From positions 62,001-126,000 of the forward strand of contig NZ_JAFEMD010000013.1 of NCBI RefSeq assembly GCF_016892765.1: a stretch of 64,000 nt of DNA, written 5' to 3'. The stretch is from Microvirga arvi. Lineage in GTDB: Bacteria > Pseudomonadota > Alphaproteobacteria > Rhizobiales > Beijerinckiaceae. Numbering within the stretch: the first letter of the stretch is position 1; the number at the start of each line of letters is the position of its first letter. Below are positions 38,176 to 47,093 of this stretch, in pieces. The translations under genes and the position numbers were made by a program. The notes beneath the pieces are model-generated. The model worked only from the letters and a program-made list of their open reading frames with translations. It made no database searches and was not told the DNA's origin.

Positions 38176-39225
38176 TTAGTGAAGCCGCCGCAGCGTTGCG
38201 GCAATGTCCGCCTCCATCGCTTGTGCGATGGGCTGCCGGTAGTGGATCTTGTCGAAGAACCATGCGGGATTCCTGATCTCAGGACGGTCGGTCCGCCAAT
38301 CGACCAGCGCTGTGCGGGCATGGCCCCTTTGCGCCGCCCCCGCGATCGCAACCTTGCAGGCCTGCAGGCGAAAGGCCTGCTCTGTCCCCTCGGGCGGCAG
38401 CCAATTCTTGTACAATGGGGGCACGACCAGAATAAGAGCTGCATCCTCCGGGAGAGAGGCGGCGACAATTCCGATCCGATCGGCGGCGGGGAAGTTCCGC
38501 ATCCCCGCCAGAGGATCCCGGTCGTGACGCGGGGCATTCGCATAGGGCTTGGCCGCAAGCTCCTGGCGGTGGGCTGCAGCCATCTTGTCACCCCGCTGCG
38601 TGTATTCGGCATCGTAATCCCAGTAGCCGTCTGGTCGGGAGCGCTCGGCATTCATCCCCAGCAGATAGGCCAAGCGCGGAGGTACCTCCTCCAGAACCTC
38701 CCAGCGCAACAGCCCGCGGGCATACGCGAGCGGGCTGGCCTCATAGAGCCAGAAGGGAAAGGGCCTCTCGTTCGCCAAAGCGGGATCGGATGTGCACCAC
38801 GTCTCATCGATGCTCACCAGCAGCGCCTTCGCTGGCTCCCTCCGATGGCTCAGGAACCAGTCGATCAGGGCGAGTTGCTCCTTGGGGCCCGAGCCCGGAA
38901 CCGACATCTGGACGAAATCCAAACCGGTCGCTTTCTTCAGCCGCTCGGGCGAGATGAGCTGGATTCTGGAATTTCCCACGATCATGGCCTTGAAGGCGGG
39001 ATCCCGTCCGCGGCTGGCATTTCCCGTCGCCGGGGCCAAGGCACGCACGCCTGCATGGGAGAAGAAGGGCGACCGGCCGGTGTCATAGGGCTCGATCAGA
39101 TAGATGCCCGCCAGCATAATAGCGAGAACGATCACTGCTGCTGCCACGAGCATGACCGCGAAACGCCGCCAGAGCGCGTCGTCTTGCCGGGCGGCGGCCT
39201 CAGAACTGGAAATAGATGAATTCAT
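38176..39225 (-). CDS. Membrane-anchored SGNH-type protein, partner of the MBOAT acyltransferase
   Basis: A protein of 349 residues with one N-terminal membrane anchor (VMLVAAAVIVLAIMLAGIYLI) and a large extracytoplasmic part. A GDSL/SGNH-like nucleophile motif AMIVGNSRIQLI lies near residue 82, and a C-terminal DKIHYRQPIAQAM offers the Asp and His of a DxxH pair. This resembles AlgJ/AlgX or DltD proteins that work with MBOAT enzymes to O-acylate polymers outside the membrane. It overlaps the MBOAT 3' end by 26 bases, so the pair is coupled. It is part of the tRNA-Leu island. Confidence 0.8.
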   Translation of the reverse strand: MNSSISSSEAAARQDDALWRRFAVMLVAAAVIVLAIMLAGIYLIEPYDTGRSPFFSHAGVRALAPATGNASRGRDPAFKAMIVGNSRIQLISPERLKKATGLDFVQMSVPGSGPKEQLALIDWFLSHRREPAKALLVSIDETWCTSDPALANERPFPFWLYEASPLAYARGLLRWEVLEEVPPRLAYLLGMNAERSRPDGYWDYDAEYTQRGDKMAAAHRQELAAKPYANAPRHDRDPLAGMRNFPAADRIGIVAASLPEDAALILVVPPLYKNWLPPEGTEQAFRLQACKVAIAGAAQRGHARTALVDWRTDRPEIRNPAWFFDKIHYRQPIAQAMEADIAATLRRLH

Positions 39226-40573
39226 AATTCGCATCATCGCCGATCTTGAACAGCACAACCACGAGGAGGATCGCGAAGCCGATGGCGATCCAGCGGCGCG
39301 GCGGAAGCCGGTGCACGAAGGTCCAGGCCGTGGGGCCGAGCACGGCGACCAGCGCCGCGATCAGGATCGTGCGCCACTTGATCGACGGATCCGCGCCACC
39401 GAGGCCGACCAAGCCCTCGTAAACCCGCAGCGCCGCCTCAAAGCTCGTGGCGCGGAAGAGCACCCAGGTGAGCATCACGAACAGCAGGGTCAGGGCCCAG
39501 CCCGCCGGGCGCGGCATGGAGAGCCCCGCCCGTCTCCAGAGGAGGCCGGCTCCGAGCACAAGACCGTGGGCGGCACCCCAGGCCACGAAAGTCAGCCCCG
39601 CGCCATGCCAAAGGCCGCCTAGGGTCATGGTGGCGAACAAGGCCCCCAGCTGGATCGCCAAGCCTTTCCGATTGCCGCCCATGGCGATGTAGAGGTAGTC
39701 GCGCAGGAAGCGCGACAGGGTCATGTGCCAGCGCCTCCAGAAATCCTGCAGCGACACCGAACGGTAAGGCGCATCGAAGTTCTGCGGCAGGACGATGCCG
39801 AAGAGCAATGCGAGGCCGAGCGCCATGTCCGTGTAGCCCGAGAAGTCGAAATAGATCTGGAAGGTGAAACCGAGCATCGCCTGCCAGGCCTCGCCCAACG
39901 CGATGGCTTTTCCTGCGGCAGCAGCCTGAAAGATCGGATTGACGTATTCGGAAAGGGGATCGCCGAGCAGGGCCTTCTTCGCCAGGCCGCAGACCAGCAG
40001 CATGAGACCCCGCGTGAAGCGCTCGACGGCGTCAGGCTTCCGATAAGGCCGCTCCTCGAACTGGTGCATGATCTCGCTCCAGCGCACGAGAGGCCCTGCG
40101 AGAACCTGCGGAAAGAAGGCGATGTAGAGGCCGTAGCGGACGGGATCGTAAAGGGGCGCTTTGCCCTTCTTCAGATCCGTCAGGTACATGATGTGATGAA
40201 ACGTGAAGAACGAGATGCCGAGCGGCAGCGCAATCTCGAAGTGGCGCGTCGGCAACCCCGGGATGTAGGCAGCGAGATCGGCGAAGAAGTTGAAGTACTT
40301 GAAGATCGCGAGGACGAGCAGGTTGGCGGCGATTGACAGGGAGATCAGAATGGAGAGCCCCGAGCGCACGAAGGCGTTCGCGACGAGCCAGTTGAGTGCC
40401 ATGGAGCCGACCAGCAGCGGCATGAACCGCCAGTCCCAATAGCCGTAGAAGATCAGCGACAGCCCCAAGAGCACAGCCAGCCGCCATTTGGGCCAAAACC
40501 GCTCCACGGCCCAATGGGCCAGCAGTGCGGCAGGCAGGAAGGCGAACAGGAAGATGAACGAGTTGAAGAGCAT
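39200..40573 (-). CDS. MBOAT-family O-acyltransferase (AlgI-like)
   Basis: An integral membrane acyltransferase of 457 residues with about 11 hydrophobic segments. It starts MLFNSFIFLFAFLPAALLAHW, as AlgI/PatA proteins do. It carries FLRDYLYIAMGGNRKG and the catalytic His in MTLGGLWHGAGLTFVAWGAAHG near residue 320. It should pass acetyl groups across the membrane for modification of an exported polysaccharide. No polymer synthase is present in the island, so the acceptor is unknown. Confidence 0.92.
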   Translation of the reverse strand: MLFNSFIFLFAFLPAALLAHWAVERFWPKWRLAVLLGLSLIFYGYWDWRFMPLLVGSMALNWLVANAFVRSGLSILISLSIAANLLVLAIFKYFNFFADLAAYIPGLPTRHFEIALPLGISFFTFHHIMYLTDLKKGKAPLYDPVRYGLYIAFFPQVLAGPLVRWSEIMHQFEERPYRKPDAVERFTRGLMLLVCGLAKKALLGDPLSEYVNPIFQAAAAGKAIALGEAWQAMLGFTFQIYFDFSGYTDMALGLALLFGIVLPQNFDAPYRSVSLQDFWRRWHMTLSRFLRDYLYIAMGGNRKGLAIQLGALFATMTLGGLWHGAGLTFVAWGAAHGLVLGAGLLWRRAGLSMPRPAGWALTLLFVMLTWVLFRATSFEAALRVYEGLVGLGGADPSIKWRTILIAALVAVLGPTAWTFVHRLPPRRWIAIGFAILLVVVLFKIGDDANYEFIYFQF

Positions 40574-40595
40574 CCCTGCTGAAGCATCGTTGGAT

Positions 40596-40620
40596 GGTGC
40601 GGAACGCTCTGTTCCGCACC
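40596..40620. other. Perfect 10-bp stem upstream of the MBOAT gene
   Basis: GGTGCGGAAC pairs perfectly with GTTCCGCACC over a 5-base loop, 23 bases before the MBOAT start. No T-run follows. It could be a regulator site or a leader hairpin. The remainder of 40574-40920 contains only the right att repeat and no gene. Confidence 0.5.
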
Positions 40621-40774
40621 TTGAGAGCGCGTCCTTGTGCGGGAATGCAGGCCCAGCGTCAACTTTCGATGATGGAAGTTACTGAGGGCTGACCGGATGC
40701 GTGTCACACCGCCGCGGCCTGTGCGCGGCTCATTCGAGCCTGCAGGATCAAAAACTTAGGCCTCAGAGATACCT

Positions 40775-40792
40775 GTCCTCTTCTGGGCACCA
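40775..40792 (+). repeat. Right att-like repeat (copy of tRNA-Leu 3' end)
   Basis: GTCCTCTTCTGGGCACCA differs by one base from the last 18 bases of tRNA-Leu. Bases just after it still resemble those after the tRNA (both contain CACCAA and then TAAGG). The surrounding bases do not form a tRNA. It marks the far end of a segment of about 3.6 kb. Confidence 0.75.
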
Positions 40793-40920
40793 ATCTTCTC
40801 TTAAGGGTTCAATGCTTGATATCCCGCCTATTCATAGGCTCGTAGATCCAGTCTGATACAGACGAGTCCATTGACGGCTTCTCGATTGGATCTCTTCCGC
40901 CGTCCTGTCCAGAGAGGGCA

Positions 40921-41844
40921 TCAGCGCTCCAGAATGGGCCTGATCTCCTGAAAACTCTCGATCGTGTGCTCCAAGTGGCGGCGTAGCGCCTGCGAGGCCT
41001 CAGCGTTTTTTCCGCGTTCCAGGAGCTCGAGGATCTGCAGGTGTTCCTCGCATTGCCGGCGGTAGCGCTTGCGGTCGATCATCGAGCGGTACGAGAGCAG
41101 GCGGCGAACACGGTTGATACGCCGGACGGCATCGAGAAAGAACGGATTGCCGGACGCGCCGATGATCGCCTCATGAAACCGCACGCCGCGTTCATGGAGC
41201 GCATCGGCGCTGTCGGTCTCGATGGCGCCTCCGAGAAGCCGGAGCTCGGCCTCGCGACAGCGGGCGGCTACTTCGGGATTGAGATGGTATGTCGGCTCCA
41301 GCAGAGCGGCGGGTTCGAGGGCGAGGCGCACGCGATAGGTCTGCTCCAGGCATTCGGGCGTCGTGAGCATGGGTGAGAAGGACCAGCCGTAGCCGGGGCG
41401 GCGCTCGGCCCAGCCTTCCTGGGCGATCCGGCCCAGCACCGCGTTCAGCTGCGCCTTCGTGACGCGATAGGTTTCCTTGAGGTAGGCCTCGGAGGCCGGA
41501 TCCGGGAGGCGCCCATGCAGATGGTCCTCGGCCATTCTGAAATAGATCTGGGAGGTCTCGTCCCGCCTGTCCAAGCCAAGGGCTTCCGCCGATGCCTGCC
41601 TGGCATCCGACACGAAGTAGCCCCTGTTGCGCTCATGGATGAGAACACCCTTCAGGGCGAGCAATTGCAGAGCCTGGCCGATGGGAAACCGGGAGACGCT
41701 GAACCGCTGCGCCAGTTCCTGCGCCGTTACATGCGTCCCGGCAGCCAGTCCGGATCCGCGGATGTGGTCGAGGATCTGCGCGGCCAGCCCTTCGGTCATT
41801 TCCCGTTTGCTGCCTATGGCGCGCTCACTGACTGAGGAACTCAT
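40921..41844 (-). CDS. GntR-family regulator with FCD-like domain
   Basis: A regulator of 307 residues. The winged helix is at about 15-80 (EGLAAQILDHIRGSGLAAGTHVTAQELAQRFSVSRFPIGQALQLLALKGVLIHERNRGYFV). An FCD-type effector domain follows (about 165-295), with several His and Asp residues suited to metal and carboxylate binding. It is the third gene of acnA-Bug-gntR, so it is the likely reader of the large palindrome upstream of acnA. The ATG at 41844 is chosen; one 42 bases earlier is possible. Confidence 0.88.
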   Translation of the reverse strand: MSSSVSERAIGSKREMTEGLAAQILDHIRGSGLAAGTHVTAQELAQRFSVSRFPIGQALQLLALKGVLIHERNRGYFVSDARQASAEALGLDRRDETSQIYFRMAEDHLHGRLPDPASEAYLKETYRVTKAQLNAVLGRIAQEGWAERRPGYGWSFSPMLTTPECLEQTYRVRLALEPAALLEPTYHLNPEVAARCREAELRLLGGAIETDSADALHERGVRFHEAIIGASGNPFFLDAVRRINRVRRLLSYRSMIDRKRYRRQCEEHLQILELLERGKNAEASQALRRHLEHTIESFQEIRPILER

Positions 41845-41920
41845 TAAAACCCTGACCCTGTCCTTGGAAACCGCCCGTCTTCGCATCGGCGATTCCTGTC
41901 AGGTATAGCACCACATTCCT

Positions 41921-41967
41921 GGCTCCGCAGGAGCCCGGACGGAAGAGGGCGGATCCCTCTCCCGTCC
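41921..41967 (-). terminator. Tandem stem-loops between the Bug gene and gntR
   Basis: Directly after the Bug stop codon, GGACGG-G-AGAGGG pairs with its partner over 13 positions (one G-T), at 41937-41967. It is followed by a perfect 6-bp hairpin GGCTCC/GGAGCC at 41921-41935. No T-run follows. It probably protects the upstream mRNA or reduces read-through into gntR. Confidence 0.5.
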
Positions 41968-41975
41968 GATCCTTG

Positions 41976-42941
41976 TCAGGACTTCACGAGGCCGACCGAC
42001 TTCAGCACGTCGCCGACGCGCACCTGCTCTTCCTTGAGGAAGGCCGTGAAGGGCTCTCCGGCAAGATAGAAGTCCTCCCAGCCGCGCTGCTTCAGAAGCT
42101 CGGCCCATTCCTTGGACTTCACCAGCTTATCGACCGTCTCGGTCAGGGCTTTCTTCTGGTCGGCCGTGATGTCGGGGCCTGCCATGATGGCGCGCCAGTT
42201 CACGACCTCCACATCCATGCCCTGCTCCTTGAGGGTCGGAACGTCAGCATTGGCAAGCCGCTTGCCGGACGAGATGGCGAGTGCCCGCAGCTTGCCGGCC
42301 TTGATCTGGCTCTCGAACTCGCCGTAGCCGGAGATGCCGGCCGTCACGCGCCCGCCGAGCATGGCCGCCAGAGCCTCGCCGCCGCCCGAGAAGGCGATGT
42401 AGTTGACCTTCGATGGATCGGAGCCTGCCGCCTTGGCGAACAGGGCTGCCAGGATGTGATCCGCGCCGCCTGCCGAGCCGCCGGCCCAGGTCACCTTCGC
42501 CGGATCGGCCTTGACCGCGTCGGTCAATTCCTTGACCGATTTGATCGGCGAATTCGCCGGCACCACGATCACGAGCGGATCGCCGGTGAGGCGCGCAATT
42601 GGTGTCACCTGATCGAGAGTCACCGGCGCCTTGTTGGTGAGGATCGCGCCCACCATGGTGATGCCGTTGACCATGAGCTGGCTCGGGTCGCCCTTCGCCT
42701 GGTTGACGAACTGCGCCAAGCCCACGGTGCCGCCGGCGCCGGTGACGTTGATCACCTGGACGCTCTTGGCGAGCCCCGTCTGGGTGAGCACCTGCTGGAT
42801 TGAGCGCGCAGCCGAGTCCCAGCCGCCGCCGGGCCCGGCTGGGGCCATGATCTTGAGTTCCTGCTGCGCGAAGGCCGACGACGCGACGAGCGTCATAGCG
42901 GCGACGGCGACGCCGCGGATTGTCTTGGTGAAGTGGCTCAC
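41976..42941 (-). CDS. Tripartite tricarboxylate transporter binding protein (Bug/TctC family)
   Basis: A periplasmic solute-binding protein of 321 residues with a signal peptide ending ASSAFA. The mature N-terminus [27 protein letters not shown] is the ligand-binding start of the TctC/Bug family. Members bind citrate, tricarballylate, succinate or aromatic acids. The TctA and TctB membrane partners are not in this window, so transport needs genes elsewhere or the protein serves in sensing. The start is GTG with GGAGG upstream. It lies 53 bases after acnA. Confidence 0.9.
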   Translation of the reverse strand: MSHFTKTIRGVAVAAMTLVASSAFAQQELKIMAPAGPGGGWDSAARSIQQVLTQTGLAKSVQVINVTGAGGTVGLAQFVNQAKGDPSQLMVNGITMVGAILTNKAPVTLDQVTPIARLTGDPLVIVVPANSPIKSVKELTDAVKADPAKVTWAGGSAGGADHILAALFAKAAGSDPSKVNYIAFSGGGEALAAMLGGRVTAGISGYGEFESQIKAGKLRALAISSGKRLANADVPTLKEQGMDVEVVNWRAIMAGPDITADQKKALTETVDKLVKSKEWAELLKQRGWEDFYLAGEPFTAFLKEEQVRVGDVLKSVGLVKS

Positions 42942-42994
42942 GAGTTCCTCCCTTGGGTTGCGTGAGGTGTTGAACGCGAAGCGGACGTTGCCGC

Positions 42995-45709
42995 TCAGCG
43001 TCTGATGATCGGCGAAGCCTCTCGCCGATGGGTGTCACCGTTGCCGGTGATCTCGGGTGCAGACGTCTCGCGGCTTGTGGCCTCCGCGTTGGTGACGCGA
43101 CGCAGGATGAGGGGAATGATGCCGCCGCCGCGCAGGATCTCAACCTCGAGGCCGGTCTCGATGGCGGCGGTGGCCGTGAATGTCTCGCTGCCTCCCGATG
43201 CGCGTCGGATCGTGACGGGCACGGCGCAGCGCGGGCTGATCTTCGCCGGATCGGCGTCGACGACGATCTGATCGCCGGGGCGCAGGTGCAGAATGCTCGG
43301 ATGCCGTTCCGCTGGCAGGCGCAGGGGCAGGATACCCATGCCGATCAGGTTCGAGCGATGAATGCGCTCGAAGCTTGAGGCCAACACGGCGCGGGCACCG
43401 AGGAGGGCGATGCCTTTTGCGGCCCAGTCCCGGGACGAGCCCATGCCGTAGCGTTCGCCTGCAACGACTACGACGGAGGCGCCCTCGCTTGCGTAGCGTT
43501 CGGCGGCCTGGAACAGAGGCAGGTGCTCGCCCGAGCCGGCATGGATCGTGGAGCCGGGGGCGATCTGTGGATCGAGCAGGTTGCGCACGGACTTGTTGGT
43601 GAACAGGCCGCGCACCATCGCCTCCCAGTTGCCGCGCCGGGACGCGAAGACGTTCAGGTCGCGGCGTTTCTCGCCGCGTTCGACGAGATACTCGGCGGCC
43701 TCGCCCGTCTGCGGGATCTGCCCGGCGGGCGAAATATGGTCGGTGGTGATGTCATCGCCCAGCACGAGCAGAGGATGCGCCGCATAAGAGCCCAGCAACG
43801 TGCCCTTGCCGAAGCTCGCGAAGGGCGGACGGCGGATGTAGGTCGAACTTTCGTTCCATGGGAACAGGGGAGTGGCGGGTGCATTGAGCGCGTGCCAGGT
43901 CTCGCTCGCCTCGGCCTCGTCGTAGGAGGTGTCGAAGTCGGCAGCATCCATGGCGGCCATAGCCAGCGCTGCATCGATCTCGTCGCCGCTCGGCCAGAGA
44001 TCGGCCAAATGGATCTCCTCGCCTGAGGGGGAGCGTGCAATCGGATCGGCAAGGATGTCGCGATTGACGTCGCCTGCGAGTGCGAAAGCGACAACGAGCG
44101 GCGGCGAGGCGAGAAATCCTGCCTCGAGCTGCGGATGCACGCGTCCCGGGAAGTTGCGGTTGCCCGACAGGACGGCCACGGGAAGAATTCCGCGCTCAGC
44201 CATGGCCTGCTCGACGATGGCGGGCAGCGGGCCGGAATTGCCGATGCAGGTGGTGCAGCCGTAGCCCACAATGCCGAAGCCTAGAGCCTCCAGGTCCTCC
44301 AGCAGTCCGGCGCGGCGCAGGTAGCGCTCGGCCGTCGGCGAGCCGGGCGCCAGCGACGTCTTCACCCAGGCGGGTGGGGCAAGGCCGAGGCGGCGCGCCT
44401 TGCGGGCGACAAGGCCGGCGGCGACCAGGAGCCTCGGATCGGACGTGTTGGTGCAGCTTGTGATGGCCGCGATCGCCACGGAACCGTTGCCGGGCTGCTC
44501 GGTCGACGCAATCGCAGGGCGCGCCGCCAGCATCGGCGCAAGGGCCTCGACGGTCCGTCCTGCCGGAATGCGGTCCTGCGGCCGGCGCGGACCGGCGAGA
44601 CTGACCTCGACCTCATCGAGGTTGATCTCGACGACATCCGTGAACCGCGGAGCCGCTTTCGGGTCGAACCAAAGCCCCTGCCGCTTGGCATAGTCCTCGA
44701 CGAGGCGGACTTGGCTCGCGGAGCGGCCCGTTTCGCGCAAGTAGCGCAGGGTCTGGTGATCGATCGGGAAGAAGCCGGAATTGGCGCCGAATTCCGGTGT
44801 CATGTTGGCGATGACGGCGCGGTCGCCGGCCGATAGAGACGAGACGCCGTCACCAAAGAACTCGACGAAGCGGTCGGCCAAGTCGATCCGGCGGAGACGC
44901 TCCGTGACCGTGAGCGCGAGGTCGGTGGCGAGCACGCCCTGCCTGAGGCGTCCCGTGAGGCGAACGCCGACGATATCCGGCACGCGGATCATCACGGGCA
45001 TGCCGAAGAAGACGCTTTCCGCCTCAAGCCCGCCGACGCCCCAGCCGAGCACGCCGATGCCGTTGATCATGGGCGTGTGGCTGTCAGTGCCGATCAGCGT
45101 GTCGGGCATGGCCCATGACACACCGTCCCGCTCCATGATGGTGACGACACTCGCCAGCCGCTCCAGGTTGAGCGTGTGCATGATGCCGGTGCCGGGCGGA
45201 TGGACGCGAAATCCGGCAAGCGCCCGCGTGGCCCATTTCATGAAGCTGTAGCGCTCGGCATTGCGTTCGAACTCGCGCTCCATGTTGCGCCGGAAGGCGT
45301 CTGGGGAGCCGAACACGTCTACGCCGAGGGAATGGTCGGTCGAGACATCGACGGGCAGGACGGGATTGAGGTGGCTCGGATCGTACCCCGCCGCGGCGAG
45401 GGAGGCGCGCATCCCGGCGATGTCCACCAGGGCAGGGCCGCAGGTGGTGTCATGCATCATGACGCGACCGGGCAGGAACGGGATCTCCTCCTCGCTGCGT
45501 CCGTTCTCAAGCCAGCGCAAAATCGCCACTACGGCGCGGGGAGCATCGTCGCCTGCGGTCCGCAGCACGTTCTCCAGCATGATCCGCAAGATATGCGGCA
45601 GCCGGTTGAGGGCGCCGCCTGCCGCCGCAGGAAGATCCACGATGCGATGCCGCTGCCCGTCAAGCGCAAGCGTTGTCTCGGCAGATCGCATTTCTGGACG
45701 AGTGACCAT
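42995..45709 (-). CDS. acnA: Aconitate hydratase A
   Basis: A 4Fe-4S enzyme of about 904 residues that interconverts citrate, cis-aconitate and isocitrate. Cluster cysteines lie in [12 protein letters not shown] and [14 protein letters not shown], and active-site segments include [29 protein letters not shown] and [16 protein letters not shown]. The order of domains is that of AcnA/IRP, not AcnB. A short extra tail after the swivel domain is unusual. Three in-frame ATGs at 45724, 45709 and 45691 are possible, none with a good Shine-Dalgarno. It heads an operon with a Bug protein and GntR, so it may be a second, substrate-induced aconitase. Confidence 0.9.
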   Translation of the reverse strand: MVTRPEMRSAETTLALDGQRHRIVDLPAAAGGALNRLPHILRIMLENVLRTAGDDAPRAVVAILRWLENGRSEEEIPFLPGRVMMHDTTCGPALVDIAGMRASLAAAGYDPSHLNPVLPVDVSTDHSLGVDVFGSPDAFRRNMEREFERNAERYSFMKWATRALAGFRVHPPGTGIMHTLNLERLASVVTIMERDGVSWAMPDTLIGTDSHTPMINGIGVLGWGVGGLEAESVFFGMPVMIRVPDIVGVRLTGRLRQGVLATDLALTVTERLRRIDLADRFVEFFGDGVSSLSAGDRAVIANMTPEFGANSGFFPIDHQTLRYLRETGRSASQVRLVEDYAKRQGLWFDPKAAPRFTDVVEINLDEVEVSLAGPRRPQDRIPAGRTVEALAPMLAARPAIASTEQPGNGSVAIAAITSCTNTSDPRLLVAAGLVARKARRLGLAPPAWVKTSLAPGSPTAERYLRRAGLLEDLEALGFGIVGYGCTTCIGNSGPLPAIVEQAMAERGILPVAVLSGNRNFPGRVHPQLEAGFLASPPLVVAFALAGDVNRDILADPIARSPSGEEIHLADLWPSGDEIDAALAMAAMDAADFDTSYDEAEASETWHALNAPATPLFPWNESSTYIRRPPFASFGKGTLLGSYAAHPLLVLGDDITTDHISPAGQIPQTGEAAEYLVERGEKRRDLNVFASRRGNWEAMVRGLFTNKSVRNLLDPQIAPGSTIHAGSGEHLPLFQAAERYASEGASVVVVAGERYGMGSSRDWAAKGIALLGARAVLASSFERIHRSNLIGMGILPLRLPAERHPSILHLRPGDQIVVDADPAKISPRCAVPVTIRRASGGSETFTATAAIETGLEVEILRGGGIIPLILRRVTNAEATSRETSAPEITGNGDTHRREASPIIRR

Positions 45710-45725
45710 GCAGTCATTTTGCATA

Positions 45726-45769
45726 ATGAATCTATCAAATGCAAATCATTTTGCATTTGATAGATTCAT
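45726..45769. promoter_or_regulatory. Perfect 20-bp-arm palindrome at the acnA promoter
   Basis: The left arm at 45726-45745 begins ATGAATCTATC and ends GCAAA. It is matched exactly in reverse complement at 45750-45769, with TCAT between. It ends just before the earliest acnA start. The half-site TCATTTTGCAT also occurs at 45714-45724, giving a third copy of the inner motif. This is an operator, probably for the GntR protein of the same operon. The inner TGCAAATCATTTTGCA also resembles Mur boxes, an alternative reader. Confidence 0.7.
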
Positions 45770-45887
45770 AAATGCTCTTTGGCCCAATGCTGCATTGGTC
45801 GAGCCGCGAGTTCTCACGGCGAGGGATGCTTAGCGGCTTAAGGGACAAGGGTGTATAAGCGTAGAACCGAGCGCTGGAGGAGGCACC

Positions 45888-46643
45888 ATGGGAAAAGATC
45901 CATTCCTGCCTGTCGACGACGAAGCCCGCGCACTGGCGAAAAATCTCATGCGCACGGTGCGCTCCGGAGCTCTCGCCACCAACGACGGTGAGACAGGCAT
46001 GCCGTTTGCGAGCCTCGTGCAGGTGGGAACGGATCTCGACGGCTCGCCGGTGATCCTCACCTCGCAGCTCTCGGTGCATACCCGTCTGCTCGACGCCGAC
46101 CCGCGCTGCTCCCTGCTGCTCTCCGCTATCGGCAAGGGCGATCCGCTGGCCCATCCGCGCCTGACCCTGCTGGCGAAGGCCCACCGGCTCGAGCGGGAGA
46201 GCGACGAGGCGCGGAACATCCGTCGGCGCTACCTGCTGCAGCATCCCAAGGCCGAGCTCTACGTGGACTTTCCCGATTTCGCCTTCTGGCGCTTAGGTGT
46301 CGCATCGGGCAGCCTCAACGGCGGCTTCGGCCGGGCCTATCGCATGGGGAAGAAGGACCTGCTGGCGGACCTTTCCGAGCTGTTCGACTTTTACGATTTC
46401 GAGGCTCAGGCCATCGAGCACATGAACGACGATCATGCCGACGCGGTGGCGCTCTATGCCACGCAGCTCTGCGGCGCGCGCGAGGGCGCCTGGCGCCTGA
46501 TCGGCATCGACCCGGAAGGCATCCAGATGGCGCTCGTTGACGAGATCCTGCGTCTGCCCTTCCCGAAGGCGCTCACCGGTCCGCACGAGGTGCGGCCGAT
46601 GCTCATCCGCCTGGCGAACGAGGCGCGTAGTAGAATTTCCTAG
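45888..46643 (+). CDS. HugZ-like split-barrel protein (pyridoxamine-phosphate-oxidase fold plus DUF2470)
   Basis: A protein of 251 residues with an FMN-type split barrel (about 10-160: LMRTVRSGALATNDGETGMPFASLVQVGTDLDGSPVIL) and a C-terminal DUF2470 domain (about 170-245: EHMNDDHADAVALYATQL). Proteins with this pairing include HugZ heme oxygenases, which free iron from heme. An enzyme role here is inferred. GGAGGAGGCACC precedes the ATG. The gene is divergent from acnA across the palindrome. Confidence 0.85.
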   Translation: MGKDPFLPVDDEARALAKNLMRTVRSGALATNDGETGMPFASLVQVGTDLDGSPVILTSQLSVHTRLLDADPRCSLLLSAIGKGDPLAHPRLTLLAKAHRLERESDEARNIRRRYLLQHPKAELYVDFPDFAFWRLGVASGSLNGGFGRAYRMGKKDLLADLSELFDFYDFEAQAIEHMNDDHADAVALYATQLCGAREGAWRLIGIDPEGIQMALVDEILRLPFPKALTGPHEVRPMLIRLANEARSRIS

Positions 46644-46710
46644 AGACAGGTCTTCCTAGAGGAACGCCAGAGAACCTTGTGGCATCAGAGCCCGCATCGG
46701 CGGTTCGGCT

Positions 46711-46872
46711 CTAGCTTACGCCCTCGTCCTGCTTTCTCTCGCAATCCCGCTTCGGGGTCTGCTGCGGAGGCCGCTGCTCCTGGGCAATGACGGTGTCGGC
46801 GGTGGGCGCCTCGGTCGCAAAGGACGGAGTGGTAAAGATTGCGAGCAAGGCAAGGGAGAGGATGCGAAGCAT
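46711..46872 (-). CDS. Small exported peptide, unknown function
   Basis: A protein of 53 residues: a signal peptide (MLRILSLALLAIFTTPSFA) followed by a hydrophilic, Pro-, Gln- and charge-rich tail with one cysteine (TPKRDCERKQDEGVS). No family is recognised. The ATG at 46872 has GGGAACG upstream. It is divergent from hsp20 and is supported mainly by its clean signal peptide. Confidence 0.5.
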   Translation of the reverse strand: MLRILSLALLAIFTTPSFATEAPTADTVIAQEQRPPQQTPKRDCERKQDEGVS

Positions 46873-46969
46873 ATCGGTCGTTCCCTGGTCGAAGCAGCCT
46901 GATGCTAGGGCCTGATGGGCCTGATGGCCAGCCCGCTTCACAGGCAAGTGAACAGGCCTATTTCACCCT

Positions 46970-46999
46970 CTTGAAAACCATTAAAACCGCTCCTACAAT
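46970..46999 (+). promoter_or_regulatory. RpoH-like heat-shock promoter for hsp20
   Basis: CTTGAA at 46970-46975 and TACAAT at 46994-46999 are 18 bases apart, with CCT before the latter. This fits the alphaproteobacterial RpoH pattern (CTTG ... CYTATNT-like). The expected transcript start falls at about 47006, exactly where the first leader hairpin begins. Confidence 0.55.
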
Positions 47000-47006
47000 C
47001 AGGATT

Positions 47007-47093
47007 GCCAAGGCCTTTCAAAGGCTTGGCCATGCGGGCGCCGGCGGGTGTCCGGCGCTCTCGGACCCATGTTGCTCAAAGGAGGATATGGTT
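47007..47093 (+). ncRNA. ROSE-like RNA thermometer in the hsp20 leader
   Basis: Three hairpins fill the leader. Hairpin 1 (47007-47030) pairs GCCAAG+CCTTT with AAAGG+CTTGGC with one bulged G. Hairpin 2 (47038-47058) pairs GCGCCGG with CCGGCGC. The third joins TTGCTC to the GGAGGAT Shine-Dalgarno just before the start. The TTGCT...GGAGGAT pair is the hallmark of ROSE elements, which melt on heating and free the ribosome site of small heat-shock genes. Confidence 0.75.

Noticed and set aside
40775-40792. A second tRNA gene near 40.78 kb
   Set aside because: Only the 3' 18 bases are present; no acceptor 5' half, D-arm or anticodon arm lies upstream. It is an att copy.
45740-45757. A Mur (manganese) box as the sole explanation of the acnA palindrome
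   Set aside because: The inner TGCAAA...TTTGCA resembles Mur sites, but symmetry extends over 20-base arms, far beyond such a box, and a GntR gene is in the same operon. It is mentioned only as an alternative.
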